Both the position numbers and the translations under genes were made by a program. A DNA stretch of 64,000 bases, from NCBI GenBank assembly GCA_963766725.1, contig CAVYBK010000012.1, forward strand, positions 36,564 through 100,563, written 5' to 3'. Below the pieces are notes generated by a model. The model worked only from the letters and a program-made list of their open reading frames with translations. It ran no database searches and was not told the DNA's origin. Source of the DNA: DATEOR01 sp963766725 (GTDB taxonomy: Bacteria > Actinomycetota > Thermoleophilia > Gaiellales > Gaiellaceae). Shown here piece by piece: positions 30,204-38,460 of this stretch. Position 1 is the first letter of the stretch. Each line of letters starts with the position of its first letter.

Positions 30204-31301
30204 CTACTGGCGCTCGATATCGGCGCCCGGCCCGCCGATCAGCGTGTCCATACCGGAGCCGCCGATGAGCTTGTCGGCGCTGCCCTCGCCGCGGAGCGTG
30301 TCGTCCCCGCCCATTCCGCGGAGGGTGTCGCTTCCGGCGCCGCCGCAAATGACATCGTCACCGCCGAGACCCTCGACGACGTCGGCGCCGTCGCGCGCAA
30401 CGATCACGTCCGGCCCCGGTGTTCCCGTCAGCATGTCGGCCTTGTCGGTACCGACGATGTTCGCGAGCTGGCGCCCGCACCACGCCATGCGAACTGTTCG
30501 TTTTGGCCAGGGGCGGCCGTCCCGGCGGCTTGTGCCGGTGATCGTTGCAATGTCGACGAGCGATCCAGCAGGGAGTGGCCTGGTGCACTCGTACGTCCAC
30601 GTTTCGCCCGGGTCGATGAACGAGGGGTCGGAGATCGTCGTGTCGCCTCCGGTGAAGGTCAGCGGCGAGCAATGGTCGTCCGTCACGCTGACGTCGCCGA
30701 TGGCGGGCGTGGGGTTGCTGATCTCTCCCGCCGGATCTTGCGGGCTGTCGTTCTCGGCGCTGTAGTCGTACTTGACGGTGAACGGAGGAACGAGGGAAAT
30801 CGTCGGCGAGACACTGAAAGTCACGTGGGGCCGTGAGATGACAACCCAGCGAGACGAGCTCTGGGTGACCGGGTCAGTGTCTGGCTCTGACACGTGCCAG
30901 ACACCCGTCACCCCAATCGTCACCGGTCCCCGAAAAACCCCAGGATCGAAGCCGAGCGTCAGCTTCTTGGTCGCGAAGGACTTCGGGGCAGAGCCCGCCG
31001 GGAAGTCGACGTTCGTCGCGAGCGTGAACAACGGGCCTCCGGAAGTTCCGTCGCTCTTCGGGAACTGCAGAGTCACGGTCGCATCGGTCACGTCGCAGAT
31101 GCCAGTCCCGATGACGCCGTTGTTCCCCACCTTGGCAGTGGTGGCCACGACGTCACCGTTCCGATGGATCACGTCCAGACCAGGGCCCCAGTCGAATGTG
31201 AACGCAGCCTGAGAGCAACCGGCCGGATGCTGGTCGGCTGACGCGAGCGGCGCTGCCAGCAGGAAGAGCCCCAGGAAGAAGATGACTACCCCGCGACGCA
31301 T
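30204..31301 (-). CDS. Secreted protein with C-terminal RTX calcium-binding repeats
   Basis: 365 residues with a signal peptide (about 1-22, ending PLASA). The middle is beta-rich with no known catalytic motif; PSFIDPGETWTYECTRPLP resembles a DUF11/CARDB-like wall domain. The last 85 residues carry hemolysin-type nonapeptides: LTGTPGPDVIVARDGADVVE, GLGGDDVICGGAGSDTL, RGMGGDDTLRGEGSADKL, GGSGMDTLIGGPGADIE. These bind calcium and fold as a beta-roll outside the cell. Codon use is less GC-extreme than neighbours. There is no type I exporter nearby and a Sec signal is present, so this is not a classic type I RTX toxin. A structured leader precedes it. Confidence 0.82.
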   Translation of the reverse strand: MRRGVVIFFLGLFLLAAPLASADQHPAGCSQAAFTFDWGPGLDVIHRNGDVVATTAKVGNNGVIGTGICDVTDATVTLQFPKSDGTSGGPLFTLATNVDFPAGSAPKSFATKKLTLGFDPGVFRGPVTIGVTGVWHVSEPDTDPVTQSSSRWVVISRPHVTFSVSPTISLVPPFTVKYDYSAENDSPQDPAGEISNPTPAIGDVSVTDDHCSPLTFTGGDTTISDPSFIDPGETWTYECTRPLPAGSLVDIATITGTSRRDGRPWPKRTVRMAWCGRQLANIVGTDKADMLTGTPGPDVIVARDGADVVEGLGGDDVICGGAGSDTLRGMGGDDTLRGEGSADKLIGGSGMDTLIGGPGADIERQ

Positions 31302-31340
31302 TGCACGGAAAATAGTCGCAAGGTCGGATTAAGCAACCAA

Positions 31341-31358
31341 GGCGGCCCGGAGGCCGCC
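31341..31358 (-). terminator. Terminator-like hairpin at end of leader
   Basis: GGCGGCC / GGCCGCC, 7 bp perfect stem with a 4-base loop, followed on the minus strand by TTGGTTGCTT. It lies 40 bases before the RTX gene start, as expected for an attenuator or for the end of a small RNA. Confidence 0.5.
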
Positions 31359-31458
31359 CTGGAAGACAGTAGATCGCCTGGATTAGGCAGGGGCGCTGGG
31401 TGGTTCCTGGTCCCCCACGCTGGCTAGGCGATTCCCCGTAGGTCCTGGGGACACGCCC

Positions 31459-31500
31459 CTACCTGCGATTACCTCCACTGCCCGAACAGTCACTTATCAA
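31459..31500 (-). CDS. Short leader ORF, 13 codons
   Basis: TTG start 31500-31498, nine bases after a perfect AAAGGAGGT (31518-31510), reading M-ISDCSGSGGNRR then TAG. The ribosome site is the best match to the anti-Shine-Dalgarno in the neighbourhood, though no long gene follows it. The stop codon lies in the 5' arm of the next hairpin, so ribosome position could decide which structure forms. The peptide is rich in Ser and Gly. Confidence 0.5.
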   Translation of the reverse strand: MISDCSGSGGNRR

Positions 31501-31531
31501 GATCGGACCACCTCCTTTCCGTGGTGATTCG

Positions 31532-31537
31532 ATAATA
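31532..31537 (-). promoter_or_regulatory. Possible -10 box for the leader
   Basis: TATTAT on the minus strand about 14 bases before the Shine-Dalgarno, in an AT-richer patch right after the Rieske stop codon. No convincing -35 hexamer is seen at 17 bases. Confidence 0.35.
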
Positions 31538-31558
31538 GCGAGCCGCTCAGGACGAACG

Positions 31559-31870
31559 CTAGACGCGGACCTTGACCAGGCCGTCCTCGACGAAGACCTC
31601 GAAGGTCTCCACGGGCTGGTAGGCCGGAAGGCTGAGCGGGCGGCCGGTGCGCACGTCGAACTCGGAGCCGTGCCGCGGGCAGATGGCGACGCCTGCCTCG
31701 ACGTCGAAGTCGCCCTCGGCGAGCGGCCCGTCGTCGTGGGAGCAGCGGTCCTCGATCGCGTAGTAGTCGCCGTTCAGGTTGTAGACGCCGATCGCGAGCT
31801 CGCCCGCGCGGACGATCTTCACCTCTCCGTGCGGAAGCTCCTCGACCGGGCCGACGGTCAGGTCCGCCAA
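31559..31870 (-). CDS. Rieske [2Fe-2S] ferredoxin of the suf operon
   Basis: 103-residue Rieske-fold protein. Cluster ligands are visible as CSH near 43-45 and CPRHG near 64-68, in the order Cys-x-His...Cys-x-x-His. Short NirD/BphA3-like ferredoxins like this commonly sit at the end of actinobacterial suf operons; the role is probably electron delivery or cluster storage. TTG start at 31870, four bases after sufU. Last gene of the operon. Confidence 0.87.
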   Translation of the reverse strand: MADLTVGPVEELPHGEVKIVRAGELAIGVYNLNGDYYAIEDRCSHDDGPLAEGDFDVEAGVAICPRHGSEFDVRTGRPLSLPAYQPVETFEVFVEDGLVKVRV

Positions 31871-31874
31871 GGTG

Positions 31875-32309
31875 CTACGACAGCTCGAGGTCCTGGGCCA
31901 GGCCCGCCCACTCCTCTGGGAGCGCGGTGCCCTTGCCCTTGTGCAGCGCGAGCTTCAAGACTCCGAGGCCGAGCAGCGCGCACTTGAGCCGCACCGGCGT
32001 GAGCGGGATGCCGACCTCGTCGAGGAGCTCCTCCTTCGACATGGCGGCGACTTCCTCCGCGGTCCGGCCCTTGACCATCTCCATGAGCATCGAGGTCGAC
32101 GCCTGGCTGATCGCGCAGCCGCGGCCGCGGAACTTGACGTCCTCGATCTTGTCTCCGTCGAAGCTGACGAAGATCGAGACCTCGTCGCCGCAGAGCGGGT
32201 TCTGCCCCTCCGCCTCGACGTCGGCGCCCTCGATCACCCCGTGCCCGCGCGGGTTCTTGTAGTGGTCGAGGATGACCTCTCGGTAGAGCGACTCGAGCTC
32301 GTTGCTCAT
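31875..32309 (-). CDS. sufU: SufU-type Fe-S cluster assembly protein
   Basis: Receives sulfur from the desulfurase SufS in cluster assembly. 144 residues. Conserved Cys positions: NPLCGDEVSI near 40, RGCAISQASTSML near 63-75, and RLKCALLGL near 121; the Asp between the first residues and the roughly 20-residue insertion distinguish SufU from IscU. SufU generally acts as a zinc-dependent sulfurtransferase partner of SufS. Its ATG overlaps the sufS stop (ATGA), indicating coupled translation. Confidence 0.93.
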   Translation of the reverse strand: MSNELESLYREVILDHYKNPRGHGVIEGADVEAEGQNPLCGDEVSIFVSFDGDKIEDVKFRGRGCAISQASTSMLMEMVKGRTAEEVAAMSKEELLDEVGIPLTPVRLKCALLGLGVLKLALHKGKGTALPEEWAGLAQDLELS

Positions 32310-33550
32310 GAGAACACCTTACGTGCCTTCTCGATACCCGCAACGAGCCGGTCGATCTCCTCGGGAACCGTGTAGAGGTAGAAGCTCGCCCGCGTCGTCG
32401 CCGGCACGCCCAGCTTCGCCATCAGCGGCTGGTTGCAGTGGTGGCCCGCCCGGACGGCGACGCCCTCCCAGTCCAGCACCTGCGCGACGTCGTGCGGGTG
32501 GGCGCCTTCGACCTCGAAGGAGATGATTCCCGCACGCCGGTCGGCCGGCGGGCCGAAGACGCGCACGCCTTCGAGCGCCTCCAGCTTCGGGAGCGTGTAG
32601 TCGAGGAGGTCGCGCTCGTGGCGCTCGATCGCCTCGAGCCCGATCTCGCCGAGGTAGTCGATCGCCGCGCCGAGCCCGACCGCCTCCGCGATCGGAGCGG
32701 TGCCGGCCTCGAACTTGTGCGGGAGCTCGTTCCACGTCGTCCGCTCGACGGTGACCTTGCGGATCATGTGGCCGCCGAGCTCGAAGGGCGACATCGCCTC
32801 GAGGTGCTCGGCGCGCCCCCAGAGGACGCCGATTCCGGTCGGCGCGCACATCTTGTGGCCCGTGAAGGCGTAGAAGTCCGCGCCGAGCGCCTGCACGTCC
32901 ACCGCCCGGTGCGGGACGGCCTGCGCGCCGTCGACGACGACGATCGCGCCCTGCTCGTGCCCCCAGGCGATGAGCCGCTCGACGGGATTGACCGAGCCGA
33001 GCGAGTTCGAGACGTGAGCGCAGCCGAGCACCTTGACGTTGCCGCGCGCCGCGATCGCGTCGAGCTCGTCGAGCTGCAGCTCTCCGTTCTCGTCGACTGG
33101 AATCACCGCGAACTCGGCTCCGGTCCGTCCGGCGACGTACTGCCAGGGGACGAAGTTGGAGTGGTGCTCCATCTCGGTCACGACCACGAGATCGCCCGGC
33201 CCGAGGTTGTCGAACCCCCAGCCGTAGGCGACGGCGTTGAGCGCCGCAGTGACGTTGTGCGTGAAGACGACCTCGCGGGTCGACTCCGCGTTCACGAACG
33301 CGCGCGCCTTCTCGCGTGCGCCCTCGTAGGCCTCGGTCGCCCGTTCGCCGAGGTCGTAGACGCCGCGATGGATGTTCGCGTACGACGTTTCGTAGAAGCG
33401 CGTCATCGCCTCGAGGACGGCACGCGGCTTCTGCGCGGACGCGGCGGTGTCGAGGTAGGCGAGCGGCTGGTCGTGGATCAGCTGCTCGAAGATCGGGAAA
33501 TCCTCGCGCAGCTTGCGCGCGTCGAGCTTCGGCGTGGTGCTTACAGCCAC
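32306..33550 (-). CDS. sufS: Cysteine desulfurase SufS
   Basis: PLP enzyme that removes sulfur from cysteine for Fe-S cluster assembly. 414 residues from GTG 33550. Motifs: YLDTAASAQKPRAVLEAM near 35, THNVTAALNAVAYGWG, EMEHHSNFVPWQ, DGAQAVPHRAVDVQALGADF, the PLP-Lys in FTGHKMCAPTGIGVLWG near 226, and the sulfur-acceptor Cys in RAGHHCNQPLM near 366. This matches group II (SufS/CsdB) enzymes. The gene follows sufD by 28 bases and overlaps sufU. Confidence 0.95.
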   Translation of the reverse strand: MAVSTTPKLDARKLREDFPIFEQLIHDQPLAYLDTAASAQKPRAVLEAMTRFYETSYANIHRGVYDLGERATEAYEGAREKARAFVNAESTREVVFTHNVTAALNAVAYGWGFDNLGPGDLVVVTEMEHHSNFVPWQYVAGRTGAEFAVIPVDENGELQLDELDAIAARGNVKVLGCAHVSNSLGSVNPVERLIAWGHEQGAIVVVDGAQAVPHRAVDVQALGADFYAFTGHKMCAPTGIGVLWGRAEHLEAMSPFELGGHMIRKVTVERTTWNELPHKFEAGTAPIAEAVGLGAAIDYLGEIGLEAIERHERDLLDYTLPKLEALEGVRVFGPPADRRAGIISFEVEGAHPHDVAQVLDWEGVAVRAGHHCNQPLMAKLGVPATTRASFYLYTVPEEIDRLVAGIEKARKVFS

Positions 33551-33578
33551 GCTCTCATCGTACCGAGGGGCTGGAAGC

Positions 33579-34739
33579 CTATTCCGGGATGCGGGCTTCG
33601 AGCGCGGCCTGAAGCGCGTCGCGCACCGGCTCGAACTCGATGCGGTCGAAGATCTCCTGGTAGAAGCCGCGCACGATCAGGCGCTCGGCCTCGCCGCGGG
33701 AGAGACCGCGGGCCATGCAGTAGAAGAGCTCGTCGCGGTCGACCTGGCTGACGGTCGCCCCGTGGGTGCAGCGCACGTCGTTCGCCTGGATCTCGAGGCC
33801 GGGGATCGAGTCGGCGTGCGCCTGGTCGGAGAGGAGCAGGTTGCGGTTCTCCTGGTAGGCGTTCGTCTTCTGCGCGTCCTCGGCGACGCGGATCATCCCG
33901 CGCCAGACCGCCGTCGCGTGGTCGCGGAGCGCGCCCTTGAAGGCGAAGTCGGAGGTCGTGGAGGGCGCGAGGTGCGCCTGCAGCGTGTCGTAGTCGAGAT
34001 GCTGGTCGCCGTCGGCGAAGTAGGCGCCCGTCACGCGCGAGGTCGCCCCCTGGCCCGCGAGGTCGTTCTCGATCCGGACCTTGCCCTTCTTCGAGCCGAA
34101 GCCGCCCGCGACCCAGTCCAGCTCGGCATCGCGGCCCACCTGCGCCCGGTGCGACGCGAAGTGCCACGTCTCGGGCGACAGGCTCTGGATGGAGACGTAC
34201 TCGAGCTTCGCGCCCTGCTCGACGAAGAGCTCCGTGACCGCGTTCGAGTAGCCGGCGAGCTCTGGCGTCTCGGAGACGTACTCCTCGATGAAGGAGAAAC
34301 GGCTGCCTTCCTCGGCGACCACGAGCAGCCGCCAGAAGAGCGCGCCGCCGTCCACCGAGTTGACGATGCGGACGTAGAGCGGCTTCTCGAGCTCGACTCC
34401 CTTCGGGACGCGCACGAGAAGTCCGTTCTTCCACTCGGCCGCGTTGTGCGCCGCGAACTTCTCGTCCGTCCCGACGAGCGTGCCGAGCAGCGGGTCGCTC
34501 TCGAGGGGCTCGAACACGACGCCCTCCGGCGCGCGCTCGATCTCGATTCCGCCCTCGCTCACATGGGCGATCGCGGCCGCGTCGACGTCGAGCATTCCGC
34601 TCGCCCGCTCGACGCTCGTCGCCCCGTTCGCCGTGAAGGCCGCGGGGTCGAACCCGCGCAGGTCGGTGAAGCGCCAGTGTTCGTCGTTCGTGGTCGGAAG
34701 GGGAAGCGCCTGGTAGCGCTCGAGGAGGTCCGCCCTCAC
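33579..34739 (-). CDS. sufD: Fe-S cluster assembly protein SufD
   Basis: Scaffold subunit that forms the SufBC2D complex. I place the start at GTG 34739, which overlaps the stop of the VOC gene (GTGA), giving 386 residues; an in-frame ATG at 34805 is longer but overlaps the upstream gene by 70 bases. Motifs: TTNDEHWRFTDLRGFDP, EKPLYVRIVNSVDGG, the beta-helix core with ASHRAQVGRDAELDWV, and the conserved C-terminal IPGLEIQANDVRCTHGATVS with the cluster-assembly His, then LFYCMARGLSRGEAERLIV. Confidence 0.9.
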   Translation of the reverse strand: MRADLLERYQALPLPTTNDEHWRFTDLRGFDPAAFTANGATSVERASGMLDVDAAAIAHVSEGGIEIERAPEGVVFEPLESDPLLGTLVGTDEKFAAHNAAEWKNGLLVRVPKGVELEKPLYVRIVNSVDGGALFWRLLVVAEEGSRFSFIEEYVSETPELAGYSNAVTELFVEQGAKLEYVSIQSLSPETWHFASHRAQVGRDAELDWVAGGFGSKKGKVRIENDLAGQGATSRVTGAYFADGDQHLDYDTLQAHLAPSTTSDFAFKGALRDHATAVWRGMIRVAEDAQKTNAYQENRNLLLSDQAHADSIPGLEIQANDVRCTHGATVSQVDRDELFYCMARGLSRGEAERLIVRGFYQEIFDRIEFEPVRDALQAALEARIPE

Positions 34740-35113
34740 TGGCGCGTACCTCCGATGCAGCTGAGCGCGTTCCCGTCCGGGTCGTGGAAGGTCGCCAGGT
34801 GGCACACGCCGGAGTCGATCGTATCGTGCGCGAACTCGACGCCCTCAGCCTCGAGCTGCGTACGCGCCTCATCGACGTCGGGCACGCGCAGCGCGATCGG
34901 CATCTGGTGCCCCTGCGGCTCGAAGTCGAGGCCCAGCGCCTCGGGCGATACGAGCGCCAGGGTCACATTGCCGAGCTCGTACTCGACCCAGCGCGGGCCC
35001 GAGTTCGGATTCCGCTGCAGGCCCAGCGTCGTCCCGTAGAACTCTTCGGCGCGCTTCAGGTCTTGGACGGGGACGGCGACGAAGTCGGCTCGCTCCACCT
35101 GGAGCTCAGCCAA
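34736..35113 (-). CDS. VOC (glyoxalase/bleomycin-resistance fold) protein
   Basis: 125-residue protein with paired beta-alpha-beta-beta-beta modules typical of the VOC superfamily: VERADFVAVPVQDLKRAEEFY then LGLQRNPNSGPRWVEYELG, and ALRVPDVDEARTQLEAEG then HLATFHDPDGNALSCIG. Metal ligands expected at the four strand positions can be partly seen (Glu in VEYEL, His in CHLATFHD). It is inserted between sufB and sufD and overlaps both, so it is part of the suf operon; why is unclear. Members include lyases, dioxygenases and binding proteins. Confidence 0.85.
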   Translation of the reverse strand: MAELQVERADFVAVPVQDLKRAEEFYGTTLGLQRNPNSGPRWVEYELGNVTLALVSPEALGLDFEPQGHQMPIALRVPDVDEARTQLEAEGVEFAHDTIDSGVCHLATFHDPDGNALSCIGGTRQ

Positions 35114-36518
35114 CCGATCCTTCCATCTGCAGCTGGATCAGACGGTTCATCTCGACCGCGTACTCGAGTGGAAGCTCCTTGGTGATCGGCTCGACGAAGC
35201 CGGAGACGATCATCGCCGCCGCCTCGTGCTCGGGAATCCCGCGGCTCATCAGGTAGAAGAGCTGCTCCTCGCCGATCTTCGAGACGGTCGCCTCGTGGCC
35301 GATGTCGACCTTGTTCTCGTCGATGCGGATGTACGGGTACGTGTCGGAGCGCGAGTCCTCGTCGAGGATGAGCGCGTCGCAGACGACCTTCGACTTGGAG
35401 CCGTGCGCGCCCTTCGCCACCTCGAGGAGGCCGCGGTAGCTCGCGCGCCCGCCGTCCTTCGAGATCGACTTCGACGTGATCACGGAGGTGGTGTTCGGCG
35501 CCACGTGAACGCACTTGCCACCGGCGTCCTGGTGCTGCCCCTCGCCCGCGAAGGCGATCGAGAGCACCTCGCCGTGAGCGCCCTCGCCCATCAGCCAGAT
35601 GGCCGGGTACTTCATCGTCAGCTTCGAGCCGAGGTTCCCGTCCACCCACTCCATGGTCGCGTTCTCGTACGCCACCGCGCGCTTCGTGACGAGGTTGTAG
35701 ACGTTCTGCGACCAGTTCTGGATGGTCGTGTACCGGCAGCGCCCGCCCGGCTTGACGATGATCTCGACGACCGCCGAGTGAAGCGAGTCGGTCGTGTAGA
35801 TCGGGGCGGTGCAGCCCTCGACGTAGTGCACGTAGGCGTCCTCGTCGACGATGATCAGCGTGCGCTCGAACTGGCCCATGTTCTCCGCGTTGATGCGGAA
35901 GTAGGCCTGGAGCGGCATCTCGATCTTGACGCCGGGCGGCACGTAGATGAAGGAGCCGCCGGACCAGACGGCCGAGTTCAGCGCCGCAAACTTGTTGTCG
36001 TTCGCCGGGATGACGGTGCCGAAGTACTCCTTGACGAGCTCCTCGTGCTCCCGCAGGCCGGAGTCCATGTCGAGGAAGAGCACGCCCTGGCTCTCGAGGT
36101 CCTCCTTGAGCTTGTGGTAGACGACCTCGGACTCGTACTGCGCGCCCACGCCGGCGAGGTACTTCTTCTCGGCCTCGGGGATGCCGAGGCGGTCCCACGT
36201 GTTCTTGATGTCGGCCGGCAGGTCTTCCCAGGACTTCGCCTGCTTCTCGGTCGGCCGGATGTAGTAGTACATGTTCTCGAAGTCGATCTCGTCGAGCTTC
36301 CCGCCCCACTGCGGGAGCGGACGGGCGCGGAAGTACTCGAGCGCCTTCAGCCGGCGCTGGCGCATCCATGCAGGCTCGTTCTTGTGCTCCGAGATCATCG
36401 CCACGACCTCGGGGTTCAGCCCACGGCCGGACTTGAAGAAGTACTCCTCGGGATCGTGGAAGCCGTAGGCGTACTCGTTGCCGAGCTCCCTGACGACCTG
36501 GGTTTCAGACGTTGCCAC
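35106..36518 (-). CDS. sufB: Fe-S cluster assembly protein SufB
   Basis: Main scaffold of the SUF system. 470 residues from GTG 36518, which overlaps the sufC stop by one base. Landmarks: NEYAYGFHDPEEYFFKSGRGLNPEVV, NNKFAALNSAVWSGGSFIYVPPG, FERTLIIVDEDAYVHYVEGCTAP with conserved Cys, RCRYTTIQNWSQNVYNLVTKRA, and the C-terminal IGHEATVSKIGEEQLFYLMSRG containing the catalytic Glu/His region. Sequence is very close to the family consensus. In complex with SufC and SufD it builds the cluster using sulfur from SufS/SufU. Confidence 0.95.
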   Translation of the reverse strand: MATSETQVVRELGNEYAYGFHDPEEYFFKSGRGLNPEVVAMISEHKNEPAWMRQRRLKALEYFRARPLPQWGGKLDEIDFENMYYYIRPTEKQAKSWEDLPADIKNTWDRLGIPEAEKKYLAGVGAQYESEVVYHKLKEDLESQGVLFLDMDSGLREHEELVKEYFGTVIPANDNKFAALNSAVWSGGSFIYVPPGVKIEMPLQAYFRINAENMGQFERTLIIVDEDAYVHYVEGCTAPIYTTDSLHSAVVEIIVKPGGRCRYTTIQNWSQNVYNLVTKRAVAYENATMEWVDGNLGSKLTMKYPAIWLMGEGAHGEVLSIAFAGEGQHQDAGGKCVHVAPNTTSVITSKSISKDGGRASYRGLLEVAKGAHGSKSKVVCDALILDEDSRSDTYPYIRIDENKVDIGHEATVSKIGEEQLFYLMSRGIPEHEAAAMIVSGFVEPITKELPLEYAVEMNRLIQLQMEGSVG

Positions 36519-37297
36519 TACTCAACACCTCCGGCGGCGGCCGGCGTGAAGGCCTCATAGCCCTCAGCCTCGAGCTTCTTTGCGAGCTCCGGTCCGCCTT
36601 CCTCCACGATACGCCCGTCGACGAAGACGTGCACGAAGTCCGGCTTGATGTATTCGAGAATCCGCTGGTAGTGCGTGATCACGAGGGCGCCCATGTCCGC
36701 GCCGACGAGCTGCTTGACGCCGCCCGCGACGATGCGGAGCGCGTCGATGTCGAGACCGGAGTCGGTCTCGTCGAGAACCGCGATCCGCGGCTTGAGCATC
36801 GCCATCTGCAGGATCTCGACGCGCTTCTTCTCGCCGCCCGAGAAGCCGTCGTTCAGATAGCGGCCCGACATCTCCTTGGGCACCTTGAGCATCTCCATGG
36901 CCGCCGTCAGGTCCTTGCGGAACTCGGGGATCTTGACCGGGTCGTCCTCCCCGCCGGCCCTGGCCTTGCGGACCGCGTTGACCGCGGAGCGAAGGAAGCT
37001 CGCCACGGTGACGCCCGGGACTGCATGCGGGTACTGGAAGGCGAGGAAGAGGCCGCGCTGCGCGCGCTCGTCCGCTCCCATGTCGACGACGCTCTCGCCG
37101 TCCATGAGGATGTCGCCGCCGGTGATCTCGTAGGCGGGGTGTCCGGCGAGCGCGTAGGCGAGCGTGGACTTGCCCGAGCCGTTCGGGCCCATGATCGCGT
37201 GCACCTGGTTCGTGTCCACCTCGAGGTCGACTCCACGGACGATCTCGGTGCCGTCCTCAGTGGCGACGTGCAGGTCTTTGATCTGGAGCAAAGCCAA
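36518..37297 (-). CDS. sufC: SufC ABC-type ATPase
   Basis: Cytoplasmic ATPase of the SufBC2D scaffold. 259 residues. Walker A GPNGSGKSTLAYAL near 36, SufC-type ADERAQRGLFLAFQYPHAVPGV, signature FSGGEKKRVEILQMAML near 150, Walker B IAVLDETDSGLDIDAL (the DETDSGLD variant is diagnostic of SufC) and VITHYQRIL. Start is TTG 37297; no ATG fits the family N-terminus ALLQIKDLHV. First gene of the suf operon here; no SufR-type regulator gene is adjacent. Confidence 0.95.
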   Translation of the reverse strand: MALLQIKDLHVATEDGTEIVRGVDLEVDTNQVHAIMGPNGSGKSTLAYALAGHPAYEITGGDILMDGESVVDMGADERAQRGLFLAFQYPHAVPGVTVASFLRSAVNAVRKARAGGEDDPVKIPEFRKDLTAAMEMLKVPKEMSGRYLNDGFSGGEKKRVEILQMAMLKPRIAVLDETDSGLDIDALRIVAGGVKQLVGADMGALVITHYQRILEYIKPDFVHVFVDGRIVEEGGPELAKKLEAEGYEAFTPAAAGGVE

Positions 37298-37413
37298 GTT
37301 CGTAACAGCCTTTCACTAGGTCTCGCCTGGCCCTGGACCGGGCGCTTGTGACAGCCTCAGTGTAGCGATTCACCCTCGGTGTCCCGTGTCAGCCACCGTG
37401 CTACCATCGCTGC

Positions 37414-37668
37414 ATGGGTCCCCTCGGATGGCCTGAGATAATCATCATCCTCGTCGTGCTGCTCCTCCTCTTCGGAGCCAAGCGGTTGCCGGAGATGGGG
37501 CGCTCGCTGGGACGCGGCATGCGGGAGTTCAAGGACGCGGTGACCACGAGCGAGCCGGAGCCGAAGGAGATCAACACCACTCCGACGCCCGCGACGCAGG
37601 CCCCCACGACCGAGACCCCGGCGCAGCAGCCGCAGCCGCAGTCGCAGCCGAAGAGCGAGAACGTCTAG
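37414..37668 (+). CDS. tatA: Sec-independent translocase protein TatA
   Basis: Pore-forming component of the twin-arginine translocase. 84 residues: membrane helix about 6-20 (PEIIIILVVLLLLFGAKRLPE), the conserved Phe-Gly hinge, then an amphipathic helix (GRSLGRGMREFKDAV) and a Thr/Pro/Gln-rich tail of about 35 residues. ATG 37414. tatC follows after nine bases. With no tatB seen, TatA may serve both roles as in many actinobacteria, or tatB lies elsewhere. Confidence 0.93.
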   Translation: MGPLGWPEIIIILVVLLLLFGAKRLPEMGRSLGRGMREFKDAVTTSEPEPKEINTTPTPATQAPTTETPAQQPQPQSQPKSENV

Positions 37669-37677
37669 CCCGCGGCC

Positions 37678-38460
37678 ATGGCGCGGCTCCCGCGTCGTCT
37701 GAAGCACGAGGACAGCGTCACCCTCGTCGAGCACCTCGACGAGTTTCGCTCGCGCCTCATCGTCTCGATCCTCGCCGTCATCGTCGCCTTCGCCGGCGCG
37801 TACATCTTCAACGACGACATCCTCCGCTGGCTGGCGCAGCCCCTGCCCGCAGCACGCGACGGCCAGCTCGTCACATTCGGCGTCACAGAGCCGTTCTTCA
37901 CGACCGTCAAGGTCGTCTTCATCGCCGCGATCGCGATCTCCCTGCCGGTCGTCCTCTGGCAGCTCTGGAGCTTCCTCGCGCCCGCCTTTCAGGAGAACGC
38001 CCAGCGCATCGTCGCGGTCTTCGTCCTGCTCGCCACCGCGCTCTTCGCCACAGGCGTCGCCTTCGGCTACTACATCGTGCTGCCTCGCGCCCTGGGGTTC
38101 CTGACCACCTACAACGACGAGTTCTTCCAGATCGAGATCCGGGCGAGCTACTACTACTCGTTCGTCGCGTACACGCTGCTCGCCATCGGGCTCGTCTTCA
38201 ACCTCCCGATCTTCATCCTCGCGCTCGTGCGGCTCGGCGTGCTCACGTCGGGGACTCTGCGCCGGAACCGCCGCATCGGCATCGCCATCGTCATCGTCGG
38301 CGCGGCGCTCCTTCCGACAGTCGATCCCGTGTCGCTCGTCTTCGAGACGATCCCGCTCCTCATCCTCTACGAAGGCTCGATCTGGGCAGCGGTGTTCTTC
38401 GAGAAACGCTGGCGCGAGCGCGGCCTGATCGGCGCGCCGCTCGTCGGGACAGACAGCTAG
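37678..38460 (+). CDS. tatC: Sec-independent translocase protein TatC
   Basis: Signal-peptide receptor of the Tat system; six membrane helices in 260 residues. Family landmarks: SVTLVEHLDEFRSRLIVSILAV near 15, the F-x-x-P region LWQLWSFLAPAFQENAQRIV, FGYYIVLPRALGFL and the conserved Glu/Asp-rich periplasmic loop. The stop codon overlaps the convergent adenosine deaminase stop in a CTAG. A Rieske protein and several exported cytochrome proteins in the window are plausible Tat substrates in general, but no twin-Arg signal was specifically identified. Confidence 0.93.
   Translation: MARLPRRLKHEDSVTLVEHLDEFRSRLIVSILAVIVAFAGAYIFNDDILRWLAQPLPAARDGQLVTFGVTEPFFTTVKVVFIAAIAISLPVVLWQLWSFLAPAFQENAQRIVAVFVLLATALFATGVAFGYYIVLPRALGFLTTYNDEFFQIEIRASYYYSFVAYTLLAIGLVFNLPIFILALVRLGVLTSGTLRRNRRIGIAIVIVGAALLPTVDPVSLVFETIPLLILYEGSIWAAVFFEKRWRERGLIGAPLVGTDS

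Larger units (their letters stand above)
31331..31525 (-). ncRNA. Structured leader with short ORF and terminator-like hairpin (candidate attenuator)
   Basis: Minus-strand non-coding region between the Rieske gene and the RTX gene. In order: a perfect AAAGGAGGT site, a 13-codon ORF, a hairpin whose 5' arm contains the ORF stop (31440-31464; AGGT/ACCT plus GGGG/CCCC), a long-range stem ATCGCCT/AGGCGAT (31426-31432 with 31373-31379), and a 7 bp GC hairpin (31341-31358) followed by TTGGTTGCTT. The order fits a leader-peptide attenuator or riboregulator, or a stand-alone small RNA. I could not match it to a known RNA family. Confidence 0.5.

Noticed and set aside
30204..31301. Type I secreted RTX toxin
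   Set aside because: It has a Sec-type signal peptide, only a few nonapeptide repeats and no HlyB/HlyD-type exporter nearby.
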